Below are positions 23,646 through 32,643 of a stretch of 46,699 bases of DNA, one piece after another. Source of the DNA: Rikenellaceae bacterium (GTDB lineage Bacteria > Bacteroidota > Bacteroidia > Bacteroidales > Rikenellaceae); NCBI GenBank assembly GCA_902362705.1, contig CABIXK010000009.1:1-46699 (forward strand), in the 5' to 3' direction. The position numbers and the translations under genes are program-made. The notes beneath the pieces are model-generated. The model ran no database searches, was not told where the DNA came from, and was given only the letters and a program-made list of their open reading frames with translations. Position 1 is the stretch's first letter. Every line of letters begins with the position of its first letter.

Positions 23646-26546
23646 TTAGTAGCCGAAGATCTCCTGCTGCGAGACGGTCTCGACGGGGCCGAGCGTCCGC
23701 AGGTAGTTCATGTCGAGGTCCTTGATGTCGCCCAGGATGCCGTAGACGTAGTGGCGGTCCTTGACCCACTTCCGCTGGGCGGCCTTCACGTCTTCGAGCG
23801 TCATCGACTGCACCTTCTCGAACACCTGCTTCGAGCGGTCCTCCGTGAGTCCCAGCTCGCGCAGCGAGAGGTAGGACCACAGCACGCCCTGCTTGACCGT
23901 GCGCTCGGTGCGGATGCGCGAGAGCATGGCCTCCTTGGCGATCGCGAAGGCGGCCTCCGACTCGGGCATGTCGTTGATGATGCTGTCGAAAGCCTCGATG
24001 GCCTGGCGCATCTTGTCGTTCTGCGTGGCGATGAAGGCGTAGAACATGTAGGGGCTCTTCAGGTTGCCGGGCTTCGAGAGCATGGCGTAGGCCGAGTAGG
24101 CCAGGCCGCGGGCTTCGCGCATCTCCTGGAAGCAGATCGAGTTCATGCCGCCGCTGAAGTACTCGTTGTAGAGGTTGATCTCGGGGTCGGTCTTTACGTC
24201 GAACAGTTCGCCGCGGTTGGAGTACTGCAGGTAGTAGAGCTGCTTGGCGTCGTACTGCGCCAGGACCACCTTGGCCCGGTCGGTGGGCTGCGGCGTGCTG
24301 TAGATCTTCTCCAGCGGCTGGAGCTCGGCGGCGGTCTTGTGGTGCTCGGCGAGCGTGGCCGTGAACTCCTTCTCGGACATGGGGCCGTAGTAGAGCACCT
24401 CGTGCTGCTTGCCCATCAGCTCGCGGACCTTCGAGAGCAGCTCGGGCGAGGTCAGCGCCTCGAGCGAGGGGTTGTCGAGCGTCGTGCGGCGGATGAACTC
24501 GGGGCCGTAGAAGACGTAGCGCTGCATGGCGCTGAAGTTCGACTGCTGGTTGAGCTTCGAGTCGGCGCGGCGCTTGATCATGTCGGCCTTGAGGTTGGCC
24601 AGGATCGCCTCGTCGGGCAGGGCGCCCGCGATGAGCTGCTCCACCAGGTCGATCGCCTTGCCCATGTTCTCGCTCAGGCCCGAGACGGTGATCGACGACT
24701 GGGTGGTGCCGGCGCCCAGCGAGAAGGAGCAGGCGATGTCGTACATCTCCGAAGCCATCTGCTCGGCCGTGAGGGCCTCGGTGCCCAGGTAGCTTATGTA
24801 GTCGAAGGCGAGGTTGAGCGCCGGATCGCGCTCCGTGCCGGTGTCGAAGACGTAGGTCAGACGGAAGATGTCGTTGGTCTCGTTCTTCTTGTAGAGGGCG
24901 TGCACGCCGGGGGCGACGTCGAACTGCGACATCTCCTTGTCGTAGTCGACGAAGACGGGCTCGATGGGGGCCACCTCGCTCTGCTGGATCTCCGCGAGGA
25001 AGGCGCTCTGCCGGTCGCGGTTGGTCACGATGGGGGTGATCTTCGGCGCGGCGATCTTCTGCTCGTCGGGATCCTTGCCCTCGCGCTTGTAGATGATGGC
25101 GTAGCTCTCCGGGCCGAGGAACTCGTTGGCCCACGCCACGACGTCCTCCTTGGTCACCTTGGCCATGCGGTCGAGCGTGCGGATGTCGTCGGCCCACTCC
25201 GAGCCGTTGATGAACGACTGCACGTACATGTCGGCACGCGATCCGTTGCTCTCGTAGGAGAGCATCTGGTACTTCTTGAGGTTGTTGATCGTGGCGGCGA
25301 TGAGCTTCTCGTCGAAGTCGCCCGCGCGCAGCTTGGCCACCTCGCCGAGCAGCAGGTCGCGCACCTGGTCGAGCGTCTGGCCCGCCTTGGGACGGCCGGC
25401 GACGAGGAACGTGCCGTAGTCGGGCTGCGACGAGGCGTAGCCGTAGGCCGAGAGGACCTTCTGCTGCTGCACCAGATCGAGGTCGATCAGACCGGCCTGG
25501 CCGTTGTAGAGGATCGAGCCGACGATCTCGGCCACGTCCCACGAGTGGTCGGTCGCCGCGGGCAGGCGCCAGCCCAGCGTGATGTTCTCGGCCTCGGGAC
25601 CGAAGATCTCGCGCACGACGGGCGAGGCGATCGGCTGCTCGGGCTCGAACTGCAGCTCGGGCAGCTCGTCGTTGGGCTGCATGTCGCCGAAGTACTTGTC
25701 GATCGTCGCGATCATCGCCTCGGGATCGAAGTCGCCCGAGAGGCAGATGGCCATGTTGTTGGGCACGTAGTAGGTCTTGTGGTAGTTCTTGATGTTGGTG
25801 ATCGAGGGGTTCTTCAGGTGCTCCTGCGTGCCCAGCACGGTCTGCGTGCCGTAGGGGTGGTGGGGGAACAGCGCCGCGTCGAGGGCCTCCCACACCTTGC
25901 GGCTGTCGCGCGTCAGCGACATGTTCTTCTCCTCGTAGACGGTCTCCAGCTCGGTGTGGAAGCCGCGGATCACGGGGTTGCGGAAGCGGTCGGCCTGGAT
26001 GCGGGCCCAGTTGTCGACCTGGTTCGAGGGGATGTCCTCGACGTAGACGGTCATGTCCTGCGACGTGTAGGCGTTGGTGCCGTTGGCGCCGATGGTCGAC
26101 ATGAGCTTGTCGTACTCGTTGGGGATGGCGATCTTCGACGCCTCGTAGCTCACCGAGTCGATGCGGCGGTAGATCGCGGCGCGCTCGGCCTCGTCGGTGG
26201 TCTTGCGGTAGGTCTCGAACAGCTGCTCGATCTCATCGAGCAGGGGCTTCTCGGCGGCGTAGTCCGACGTGCCGAACTGCTCGGTGCCCTTGAACATCAG
26301 GTGCTCGAAGTAGTGGGCCAGACCGGTCGTCTCGGCCGGGTCGTTCTTGCCGCCCACCTTCACGGCGATGTAGGTCTGGATGCGGGGCGTCTCGGGGTTG
26401 ACGCTCATGTAGACCTTCAGCCCGTTGGGCAGGGTGTAGATGCGGGTCTTGAGCGGATCGCCCTGGACCGTCTCGTACTTGTACTTGCTACAAGCCGCGG
26501 TGAACATCGCTGCGACGACCACCGCCAGGAATAGGAGTTTTTTCAT
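23646..26546 (-). CDS. M16 family zinc metalloprotease lipoprotein (tandem insulinase domains)
   Basis: A 966-aa secreted peptidase related to pitrilysin and insulysin. A lipoprotein signal with lipobox TAAC precedes Cys19, so it is anchored to a membrane outside the cytoplasm. The first catalytic domain has the inverted zinc motif His78-Tyr-Phe-Glu81-His82 (LAHYFEHLMFKGTE), with the third zinc ligand expected in the ELETVYEEKN segment. The second half repeats the fold without the motif (begins near VDYDKEMSQFDVAPGVHALY). It follows DUF456 by 24 nt and ends in a clear terminator. It may clear peptides in the periplasm; the substrate is unknown. Confidence 0.93.
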   Translation of the reverse strand: MKKLLFLAVVVAAMFTAACSKYKYETVQGDPLKTRIYTLPNGLKVYMSVNPETPRIQTYIAVKVGGKNDPAETTGLAHYFEHLMFKGTEQFGTSDYAAEKPLLDEIEQLFETYRKTTDEAERAAIYRRIDSVSYEASKIAIPNEYDKLMSTIGANGTNAYTSQDMTVYVEDIPSNQVDNWARIQADRFRNPVIRGFHTELETVYEEKNMSLTRDSRKVWEALDAALFPHHPYGTQTVLGTQEHLKNPSITNIKNYHKTYYVPNNMAICLSGDFDPEAMIATIDKYFGDMQPNDELPELQFEPEQPIASPVVREIFGPEAENITLGWRLPAATDHSWDVAEIVGSILYNGQAGLIDLDLVQQQKVLSAYGYASSQPDYGTFLVAGRPKAGQTLDQVRDLLLGEVAKLRAGDFDEKLIAATINNLKKYQMLSYESNGSRADMYVQSFINGSEWADDIRTLDRMAKVTKEDVVAWANEFLGPESYAIIYKREGKDPDEQKIAAPKITPIVTNRDRQSAFLAEIQQSEVAPIEPVFVDYDKEMSQFDVAPGVHALYKKNETNDIFRLTYVFDTGTERDPALNLAFDYISYLGTEALTAEQMASEMYDIACSFSLGAGTTQSSITVSGLSENMGKAIDLVEQLIAGALPDEAILANLKADMIKRRADSKLNQQSNFSAMQRYVFYGPEFIRRTTLDNPSLEALTSPELLSKVRELMGKQHEVLYYGPMSEKEFTATLAEHHKTAAELQPLEKIYSTPQPTDRAKVVLAQYDAKQLYYLQYSNRGELFDVKTDPEINLYNEYFSGGMNSICFQEMREARGLAYSAYAMLSKPGNLKSPYMFYAFIATQNDKMRQAIEAFDSIINDMPESEAAFAIAKEAMLSRIRTERTVKQGVLWSYLSLRELGLTEDRSKQVFEKVQSMTLEDVKAAQRKWVKDRHYVYGILGDIKDLDMNYLRTLGPVETVSQQEIFGY

Positions 26547-26570
26547 CTATGAAGGATTTGGAGTTTGCTG

Positions 26571-27083
26571 TCATGCCGCGGCGCCGAACCACCCCTGGCC
26601 GCGGAACCAGATGTCGGCGACGATCTGTGCCGTCATGCCGATCGTGACGGCGAACTTGAGCCCCGTGCCGACGACGAAGGCCAGGAACGAACCCATGCCC
26701 ACCTTCAGCGCCTTCGACGGGTCGCGGCCGTCGTGGAGCAGCTCGCCCGCGACGGCGCCCAGGAAGGGTCCGAGCAGGATGCCCAGCGGCGGAAAGAGGA
26801 AAAAGCCGGCGAAGACCCCCACAGTGGCACCCACGGCACCCGCGCGCGAGCCGCCGAAGCGGCGCGTCATCCAGGCCGGGAGGTAGAAGTCGGCCACCGA
26901 CACGGCCGCGGCCGCGAGGCCCCATGCCGCGAGCGCCCCGCCTCCGATCGCCGAGCGCTCGGCCAGCGAGGCGCACAGCAGCCCCGCATAGCCCACCGCA
27001 GGCCCCGGGATGGCCGGGACGATGCAGCCCGCGATGCCCGCCAGGGCGAGCACGACGGCGGCGAGGATGAGGAAGAGGTCCAT
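26571..27083 (-). CDS. DUF456 family membrane protein
   Basis: A 170-aa small membrane protein with glycine-rich hydrophobic segments at about 5-22, 30-45, 48-70, 80-105 and 130-155. GCIVPAIPGPAVGYAGLL at the N-terminus and FPPLGILLGPFLGAVAGEL in the middle are the two tell-tale DUF456 stretches. The family has no established function. It is the first gene of a unit with the M16 protease and has its own promoter. Confidence 0.9.
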   Translation of the reverse strand: MDLFLILAAVVLALAGIAGCIVPAIPGPAVGYAGLLCASLAERSAIGGGALAAWGLAAAAVSVADFYLPAWMTRRFGGSRAGAVGATVGVFAGFFLFPPLGILLGPFLGAVAGELLHDGRDPSKALKVGMGSFLAFVVGTGLKFAVTIGMTAQIVADIWFRGQGWFGAAA

Positions 27084-27105
27084 GGCGTTCGGTCGATCTT
27101 ATGGG

Positions 27106-27113
27106 CAAATATA
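27106..27113 (-). promoter_or_regulatory. -7 element for DUF456-M16
   Basis: TATATTTG on the minus strand, 22 nt before the ATG at 27083. The AT-rich DNA upstream is shared with the panD terminator; no clear TTG is seen at the usual distance. Confidence 0.6.
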
Positions 27114-27127
27114 GACATTTAAAACAA

Positions 27128-27152
27128 AAAATCGCCCTTTCGGAGCGATTTT
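27128..27152 (-). terminator. panD terminator
   Basis: On the minus strand AAAATCGC and GCGATTTT pair around CC-GAAA-GG with one bulged base, ending in TTTTTT. It also insulates the DUF456 promoter. A further perfect palindrome, GGAGGGCGCCCTCC (27174-27187), overlaps the last base of the panD stop codon. Confidence 0.85.
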
Positions 27153-27186
27153 CTGCTAAATTTTTCGTTGACGGGAGGGCGCCCTC

Positions 27187-27546
27187 CTATCTGATCACGC
27201 GGTTGGTCTCCGTGTCGGGGAAGACGATCCAGGGGCGGAACTGCTTCGCCTCGTCGAAATCCATCAGGGCGTAGGAGGCGATGATGACCACGTCGCCCAC
27301 CTGCACCTTGCGGGCTGCGGCGCCGTTGAGGCAGATGCAGCCGCTGTTGCGCTCGCCCCGGATGATGTAGGTCTCGAAACGCTCGCCGTTGTTGATGTCC
27401 AGAATCTGGACCTTCTCGCCCTCGATCATGTTGGCGGCCTCCATGAGCGCCTCGTCGATGGTGATGCTCCCCACGTAGTTGAGATTGGCCTGGGTGACCG
27501 TGACGCGGTGGATCTTCGATTTGATGACTTCGATCTGGAATTTCAT
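27187..27546 (-). CDS. panD: Aspartate 1-decarboxylase proenzyme
   Basis: Makes beta-alanine from aspartate for pantothenate and coenzyme A. The 119-aa product has Tyr24-Val-Gly26-Ser27 ([11 protein letters not shown]); cleavage before Ser27 yields the pyruvoyl cofactor, as at Gly24-Ser25 in E. coli. [33 protein letters not shown] is the expected core (quoted region spans residues 49-80). Its ATG shares one base with the panC stop (TAATG), so the two are translationally coupled and their products feed one reaction. Confidence 0.96.
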   Translation of the reverse strand: MKFQIEVIKSKIHRVTVTQANLNYVGSITIDEALMEAANMIEGEKVQILDINNGERFETYIIRGERNSGCICLNGAAARKVQVGDVVIIASYALMDFDEAKQFRPWIVFPDTETNRVIR

Positions 27547-28382
27547 TATCGGATGCGGATGTTGTCGATTAACCGGATGTCGCCCGCCTGCACGGCGATG
27601 CAGCCCTGGATGCGCTCGCTCTCGTCCCACGTCTCGACGCGGCGCATGGTCAGCGCGTCGACCGACTGGTAGTAGATGACCCGCAGCAGGTCGTCGCACT
27701 CGATCCGGGTGCGGACCCACGCCTCCAGCTCGGCGGGGGAGAGGCTGCGCGACTGCTCGGCGGCCTGGCGCAGCACGGCGTAGATGCGCGGCGCGGCGGC
27801 GCGGTGCGCCGCATCGAGCAGCTGGTTGCGCGACGAGAGGGCCAGGCCGTCGTCGCCGCGCACGATGGGGCACTCGACGATCTCGACCGGCAGCGAGAGC
27901 TGCGCCACCATGGCGCGGATGACGGCGATCTGCTGGAAGTCCTTCTCGCCGAAGTAGGCGCGCGCCGGGCGCACGATGTCGAACAGGCGGCTGACGACCT
28001 GCGCCACGCCGTTGAAGTGGCCGGGGCGCGTGGCGCCCTCCATCACCTTGTCGACCTGCCCGAAGTCGAACTGTCTGCTGTCGGGCTCGGGGTAGATCTC
28101 CTCGACCGAGGGCATGAGCACCAGGTCGGCGCCGGCCTCGGAGAGCAGACGCTCGTCGGCCTTCGGGGTGCGGGGGTAGTGCTTCAGATCGTTCTTGTCG
28201 TTGAACTGCGTGGGGTTGACGAAGACGCTGACGACCACCGTCTCGTTTTCGCGGCGCGCGCGCTCGACCAGCGAGCGGTGGCCGGCGTGCAGGGCGCCCA
28301 TCGTCGGCACGAAGCCGATGCCCGACTGCTCCCGCCCGTCCAGTGCGGCGCGGAGCTCCTTGACGCTGTGGAATACTTTCAT
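27546..28382 (-). CDS. panC: Pantothenate synthetase (pantoate-beta-alanine ligase)
   Basis: Joins pantoate to beta-alanine using ATP. The 278-aa product has [10 protein letters not shown] (His32 and His35 bind ATP), [10 protein letters not shown], the GKVDKVMEG-like segment [20 protein letters not shown] and [13 protein letters not shown], all standard. It is first in the panC-panD pair; panB is not in the window. A TAnnTTTG promoter lies 49 nt upstream. Confidence 0.97.
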   Translation of the reverse strand: MKVFHSVKELRAALDGREQSGIGFVPTMGALHAGHRSLVERARRENETVVVSVFVNPTQFNDKNDLKHYPRTPKADERLLSEAGADLVLMPSVEEIYPEPDSRQFDFGQVDKVMEGATRPGHFNGVAQVVSRLFDIVRPARAYFGEKDFQQIAVIRAMVAQLSLPVEIVECPIVRGDDGLALSSRNQLLDAAHRAAAPRIYAVLRQAAEQSRSLSPAELEAWVRTRIECDDLLRVIYYQSVDALTMRRVETWDESERIQGCIAVQAGDIRLIDNIRIR

Positions 28383-28431
28383 CTCGATTCGTTGCGCCGC
28401 GCGACGCGTGCCGGGCGGCCATTGACGGCGG

Positions 28432-28480
28432 CAAAGGTAGAAAAGATAATTAAGAATAAAAAATTAAGATTTAAAAATCG
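28432..28480 (-). promoter_or_regulatory. panC promoter in an AT-rich repeat-like stretch
   Basis: TACCTTTG on the minus strand (28439-28432). Immediately upstream lies AATTAAGAATAAAAAATTAAG (28447-28467), one of the AT-rich word families found at other gene borders here. No TTG at the usual spacing. Confidence 0.55.
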
Positions 28481-28539
28481 AGGTCCCGGCGCCCTGCGTG
28501 CGACCGAATGGCAGGCCGGAGCGCAATAAATTCGCGATT

Positions 28540-28573
28540 TTGCGCTTTTATATGGGGTTTCGCCCTATCTTTG
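28540..28573 (+). promoter_or_regulatory. Promoter of the DPP III gene
   Basis: TATCTTTG at 28566-28573, 27 nt before the ATG; a possible -33 TTG (28540-28542) is 23 nt upstream, slightly longer than usual. Confidence 0.6.
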
Positions 28574-28600
28574 CAGCCGAAACCCCATACTACTTTAAAT

Positions 28601-30619
28601 ATGAAAAGCATTTACGCCATGTCATTTTCCCTCATCGCGCTCGCCGCGTGCGACGCCACGACGGGCGAGAAACCGTGGATCGTCGACCGCTTCGACGACG
28701 TGAAGGTGATCCGCTACGAAGTGCCCGGATTCGACGCTCTGCCGCTCGAAGAGAAGGAGCTGGTCTACTACCTCGCCCAGGCCGCCAAGTGCGGCCGCGA
28801 CATCCTCTTCGACCAGAACTGCCCCGCGAACCTTGCCGTGCGCCGCACGCTGGAGACCCTCTACGAGAACTACGCCGGCGACCGCACGGCCGAGGAGTGG
28901 AAGGCGCTCGAAAAGTACCTCAAGAAGGTGTGGTTCGCCAACGGCATCCACCACCACTACTCTAACGACAAGTTCGCGCCCGAGTTCTCGGAGGTGTTCC
29001 TGCTCGATGCCATCGAGTCGATCCCCGAGGAGCGCTTCGGCGCGGAGCTCAACGCCCTGCGCGGCGAGGTGTGCCGGGCGATCTTCGATCCGGCGCTCTA
29101 TCCCACCAAGCTCAACCAGAAGGCCGGCGACGACCTGCTGCTCACCTCGTCGAGCAACTACTACAGCGGCGTGAGCCAGCAGGAGGCCGAGCGCTTCTAC
29201 GCCGAGATGGCCGCGGCCGACGCGGGCAACCCCTGCCCGGTCTCCTACGGCCTCAACTCGCAGCTGGCGAAGGACCCCGCGACGGGCGAGCTGCGCGAGC
29301 GGGTGTGGAAGGTCGGCGGCATGTACTCGCCCGCCATCGAGCGCATCGTCTACTGGCTCGGCAAGGCGCACGAGGTGGCCCGCGAGCCGCAGAAGAGCAA
29401 CATCGCGGCGCTGATCTCCTATTATAATACGGGCGACCTGAAGGAGTTCGACCGCTACAACATCGGCTGGGTCCGCGACACGGTGTCGAACGTCGACTTC
29501 GTCAACGGCTTCATCGAGGACTACGGCGATCCGCTGGGCCGCAAGGCGTCGTGGGAGGCCAACGTCAACTTCATGGACAAGGCCGCATGCCACCGCACGG
29601 AGGTGATCTCGGAGAATGCCCAGTGGTTTGAGGACCACTCGCCCGTGGCGCCCGAGTATAAGAAGAAGGAGGTGCGCGGCGTCTCGGCCAAGGTCATCAC
29701 CGTGGCGATGCTCGGCGGCGACTGCTACCCGGCGACCCCCATCGGCATCAACCTGCCCAACGCCGACTGGATCCGCAAGGAGCACGGCTCCAAGTCGGTG
29801 ACCATCGACAACATCACCTACGCCTACGACCGCGCGGCGCAGGGCAACGGCTTTGCCGAGGAGTTCGTGCTGCGCGCCGACGACCGCGAGCGCATGGAGC
29901 GCTACGGCAAGCTGGCCGACGACCTGCACACCGACCTGCACGAGTGCCTGGGCCACGGCTCGGGCCAGCTGGCGCCGGGCGTCAAGGGAGGCGAGCTGCG
30001 CAGCTACTCCTCGACGCTCGAGGAGACGCGCGCCGACCTGTTCGGCCTCTACTACCTGGGCGATCCCAAGCTGGTCGAGCTGGGGCTCGTGCCCTCGTTC
30101 GACGCCGCCAAGGCGGGCTACGCCAAGTACATCCTCAACGGCCTGATGACCCAGCTCGCGCGTGTCGAGCCGGGCAAGAACGTCGAGGAGTCGCACATGC
30201 GCAACCGCCAGCTCATCGCCGCGTGGTGCTACGAGCGGGGCAAGGCCGACAACGTCGTCGAGTTCGTCCGCGAGGGCGGCAAGACCTACGTGGTGGTCAA
30301 CGACTACGAGGCGCTGCGGGGGCTCTTCGGCGAGCTGCTGCGCGAGGTGCAGCGCATCAAGAGCGAAGGCGACTACGAGGCGGGCCGCGAGCTGGTCGAG
30401 CGCTACGCCGTGAAGGTCGATCAGGAGCTCCACCGCGAGGTGCGCGAGCGCTACTACGCCCTGGGCATCGAGCCCTACGGCGGCTTCGTCAACCCCGAGT
30501 TCGAGCTGGTGGAGCGCGACGGCGAGGTGGTCGACGTGAAGATCTCCTACCCGGCCGACTACGCCGCGCAGATGATGGAATACTCGAAGGAGTATTCGTT
30601 CCTGCCCTCGGTCAACTGA
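28601..30619 (+). CDS. Dipeptidyl peptidase III (M49), lipoprotein
   Basis: Zinc exopeptidase that removes dipeptides from short peptides. The 672-aa length equals that of other Bacteroidota DPP III. A lipoprotein signal ends in LAAC (Cys16), so it is probably exported and membrane-anchored. His447-Glu-Cys-Leu-Gly-His (HECLGH) is the family HExxGH zinc motif, and Glu474-Glu475 in EETRADLFGLYY supplies the third ligand. I chose the ATG at 28601 because it begins the signal peptide and follows the promoter; the ORF opens 31 codons earlier, across that promoter. It is monocistronic, with a strong terminator shared with rubredoxin. Confidence 0.94.
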   Translation: MKSIYAMSFSLIALAACDATTGEKPWIVDRFDDVKVIRYEVPGFDALPLEEKELVYYLAQAAKCGRDILFDQNCPANLAVRRTLETLYENYAGDRTAEEWKALEKYLKKVWFANGIHHHYSNDKFAPEFSEVFLLDAIESIPEERFGAELNALRGEVCRAIFDPALYPTKLNQKAGDDLLLTSSSNYYSGVSQQEAERFYAEMAAADAGNPCPVSYGLNSQLAKDPATGELRERVWKVGGMYSPAIERIVYWLGKAHEVAREPQKSNIAALISYYNTGDLKEFDRYNIGWVRDTVSNVDFVNGFIEDYGDPLGRKASWEANVNFMDKAACHRTEVISENAQWFEDHSPVAPEYKKKEVRGVSAKVITVAMLGGDCYPATPIGINLPNADWIRKEHGSKSVTIDNITYAYDRAAQGNGFAEEFVLRADDRERMERYGKLADDLHTDLHECLGHGSGQLAPGVKGGELRSYSSTLEETRADLFGLYYLGDPKLVELGLVPSFDAAKAGYAKYILNGLMTQLARVEPGKNVEESHMRNRQLIAAWCYERGKADNVVEFVREGGKTYVVVNDYEALRGLFGELLREVQRIKSEGDYEAGRELVERYAVKVDQELHREVRERYYALGIEPYGGFVNPEFELVERDGEVVDVKISYPADYAAQMMEYSKEYSFLPSVN

Positions 30620-30641
30620 CCGTACGGCGGTTTATAAACGG

Positions 30642-30676
30642 CGGGAGCCCGGCGCATCGAATGCGCCGGGCTCCCG
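30642..30676. terminator. Bidirectional terminator between DPP III and rubredoxin
   Basis: A perfect 16-bp stem, CGGGAGCCCGGCGCAT with ATGCGCCGGGCTCCCG, with a CGA loop. It sits between convergent genes, 22 nt after one stop and 28 nt from the other. The U-run is weak on both sides. Confidence 0.75.
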
Positions 30677-30704
30677 TTCGTTTGCGAGGACGCGTGCCGG
30701 GGCG

Positions 30705-30869
30705 TTACTCCGTCTCCTCCTCGAACATATCCTTGCCCACGCCGCAGAGCGGGCAGCTCCAGTCGTCGGGGAGCGATTCGAAGGGGGTGCCGGGGGCGAT
30801 GCCGGCGTCGGGGTCGCCGATGGCGGGATCGTAGATCCACTCGCAGACGGTACAGCGGTACTTTTTCAT
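30705..30869 (-). CDS. Rubredoxin
   Basis: A 54-aa electron carrier with one iron held by four cysteines: Cys6 and Cys9 (CTVC) and Cys39 and Cys42 (CPLCG). The fold landmarks [18 protein letters not shown] and LPDDWSCP match canonical rubredoxins at full length. In anaerobes these pass electrons to peroxide- or superoxide-detoxifying enzymes such as rubrerythrin; none is in the window. It begins MKKYRC with a normal start and stands alone after a terminator. No promoter motif was found. Confidence 0.95.
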   Translation of the reverse strand: MKKYRCTVCEWIYDPAIGDPDAGIAPGTPFESLPDDWSCPLCGVGKDMFEEETE

Positions 30870-31025
30870 CTTTTTTCGGTTTTGTAAGGTTGACGATGGT
30901 TTACGCCGAATGCAGATGCAAGAACCGGGCCAAACTGCGGGGCGGCGGCCGGGACGTCGTGGGGTGGGGCTGCCGCGCTGCCGCTGGGGCCGCCGGGGAG
31001 AATCGTCGTGGGGTGGGGCTGCCGC

Positions 31026-31697
31026 CTACGCCCGTTCGGCCGGGCGGGTGTCGTCGGCCTCCTCGGCGGCGGGATCCGCGTCGGGCCGTGCGGCGGGGAT
31101 CATCTGCTCGCGGCTCGCTTCGACGGGTGCCGCCGCGGCGCGCGTGGCCTCGATAGCGGCCGCCGCAGCCTCGTCGTCCTCCTCCTCGTCGAGCGCGCGG
31201 TTGCCGCCCGCGGGGGTGAGCAGCTCCGCGAGCAGCTCCGCCTCGCGGCACGAGACGTAGAGCCGCTCCTCGTAGAGGTCGGTGATCTCCACCAGGTCGC
31301 ACCGCTCCGAGGCGTAGAGGCGCACGTGCCGGAAGGTCTTCAGGTCGAAGAAGTGGCCGTAGTAGCCGAAGAAGCCGTAGCCGCCGAAGAGCGGCAGGAA
31401 CCACTTCATGCGCCGCGCGTCGACGCGCCGCACCGAGGCGATCTCGTCGCGCCGGATCTCGGTGATGTCGAGCAGGCAGCGGATCTCGACCGTCGAGTCG
31501 GTGACGACGATGCGCTGCGGGATGGAGAGCGTCATGAGCGCGATGATCGCCCCGACGAACGAGGTGAACCACGCCGAGAGGTAGCCCCCCTCGTAGAGCA
31601 GGTACAACCCCGTGCCCAGCAGCGCGAGCAGTGCCAGGACGCAGGCCGAAAGGTAGATCGTGCGGCGGTCGAACCGATATTTGTAGCTGTACTCCAT
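31026..31697 (-). CDS. PH-like domain membrane protein of unknown function
   Basis: A 223-aa protein. Two hydrophobic helices (about 14-33 and 43-58) precede a beta-rich segment, IVVTDSTVEIRCLLDITEIRRDEIASVRRVD, that looks like a bacterial PH (YdbS/YdbT-like) domain, with VRLYASERCDLVEITD later. Residues 165-223 form an acidic, alanine-rich, low-complexity tail that is probably disordered. It lies four bases after ispD, so it is cotranscribed. The assignment rests on pattern alone and its job is unknown. Confidence 0.7.
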   Translation of the reverse strand: MEYSYKYRFDRRTIYLSACVLALLALLGTGLYLLYEGGYLSAWFTSFVGAIIALMTLSIPQRIVVTDSTVEIRCLLDITEIRRDEIASVRRVDARRMKWFLPLFGGYGFFGYYGHFFDLKTFRHVRLYASERCDLVEITDLYEERLYVSCREAELLAELLTPAGGNRALDEEEDDEAAAAAIEATRAAAAPVEASREQMIPAARPDADPAAEEADDTRPAERA

Positions 31698-31701
31698 GTC
31701 G

Positions 31702-32403
31702 TTATCGTTTGCTGAACTCCTCCTCGGCCTCGCGCAGCGCCGCGACGAGCGCCTCGGCGACGACGAGGTCCTCGGGCCGCGTGATCTTGAGGTTGATCGC
31801 CTCGCCCTCGCACAGCGAGACGGGCGTGCCGGCGGCCTCGACGATCGAGGCGTCGTCGGTGAACTCCGCGCGCCACTCGGCGCGGTAGGCGCGGCGCAGC
31901 AGATCGGCGCGGAAGATCTGGGGCGTCTGCACGATGCGCAGGAGCCTGCGGTCGAGGGCGTGCGACCCCGCCTCGTCGAGGGCGCGGAGCGAGTCGGCGG
32001 GCTCCAGCACGGGGATCGCCGCGCCGCTCGCGGCGGCCTCGGCCGCCACGCGGCGGATGAGCTCCTCGGAGACCAGCGGCCGGCAGCCGTCGTGCACGGC
32101 GATCAGCTCGGGGTCGCCTTCGAGCGCCTCGATGCCGTGCAGCACCGAGTGGAAGCGCTCGGCGCCGCCCTCCACCGTGCGGTGGGGCTTCACGTCGAAG
32201 CGGGCCGCCAGGTCGTGCCAGTAGTCGATCATGTCGGCGGGGAGCACCACCACCGTCTCGGCGCCGGGCAGCGCCCGGGCGAAGGCGTCGATGGTGCGGG
32301 CCAGCACGGGGCGCCCGTCGAGCAGCTGGAACTGTTTGGGTCGGGGGCCGCCGCAGCGTCGTCCGCTGCCGCCCGCGACGAGGATCACTCCGATGCGGTT
32401 CAT
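31702..32403 (-). CDS. ispD: 2-C-methyl-D-erythritol 4-phosphate cytidylyltransferase
   Basis: Third enzyme of the MEP (non-mevalonate) isoprenoid pathway, forming CDP-methylerythritol from MEP and CTP. The 233-aa product has the nucleotide-binding loop VAGGSGRRCGGPRPKQF near the N-terminus, VHDGCRPLVS in the middle, and TPQIFRADLL and TDDASIVEAAG later, all diagnostic. The ATG at 32403 fits the family start. No other MEP gene is nearby; it forms a unit with the PH-like gene. The 240 bp upstream (to 32643) shows no recognisable promoter or feature. Confidence 0.95.
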   Translation of the reverse strand: MNRIGVILVAGGSGRRCGGPRPKQFQLLDGRPVLARTIDAFARALPGAETVVVLPADMIDYWHDLAARFDVKPHRTVEGGAERFHSVLHGIEALEGDPELIAVHDGCRPLVSEELIRRVAAEAAASGAAIPVLEPADSLRALDEAGSHALDRRLLRIVQTPQIFRADLLRRAYRAEWRAEFTDDASIVEAAGTPVSLCEGEAINLKITRPEDLVVAEALVAALREAEEEFSKR

Positions 32404-32643
32404 GGTGGGTCGTTTTTGATGGGTGGCCCCGGCGTGCCGACGCGGAGGGCGGCGCGTGCGGGGAAGAGCGTGTGGTGAAGAGGTGTGTGCGGGCCCCGGG
32501 GCGGGTCTCATGGGGACGGACTGGGTCTCGCGGCGCCGGGCCTTACGAGTTCGGGCGGGTCTGACGGGGGCGGCCGTTCGGGTCTCGCTGGCCGGTCTGG
32601 ACCCAATGGGGCGGGGCCGGACGGGCCGGAGGCGGCCCGGGCG

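Noticed and set aside
23440..23649. 69-aa plus-strand ORF after sahH
   Set aside because: Lies in the GTAGCC-type repeat and terminator; low-complexity translation.
28508..28600. Upstream start for DPP III
   Set aside because: The 31-codon extension spans the promoter and would hide the lipoprotein signal.
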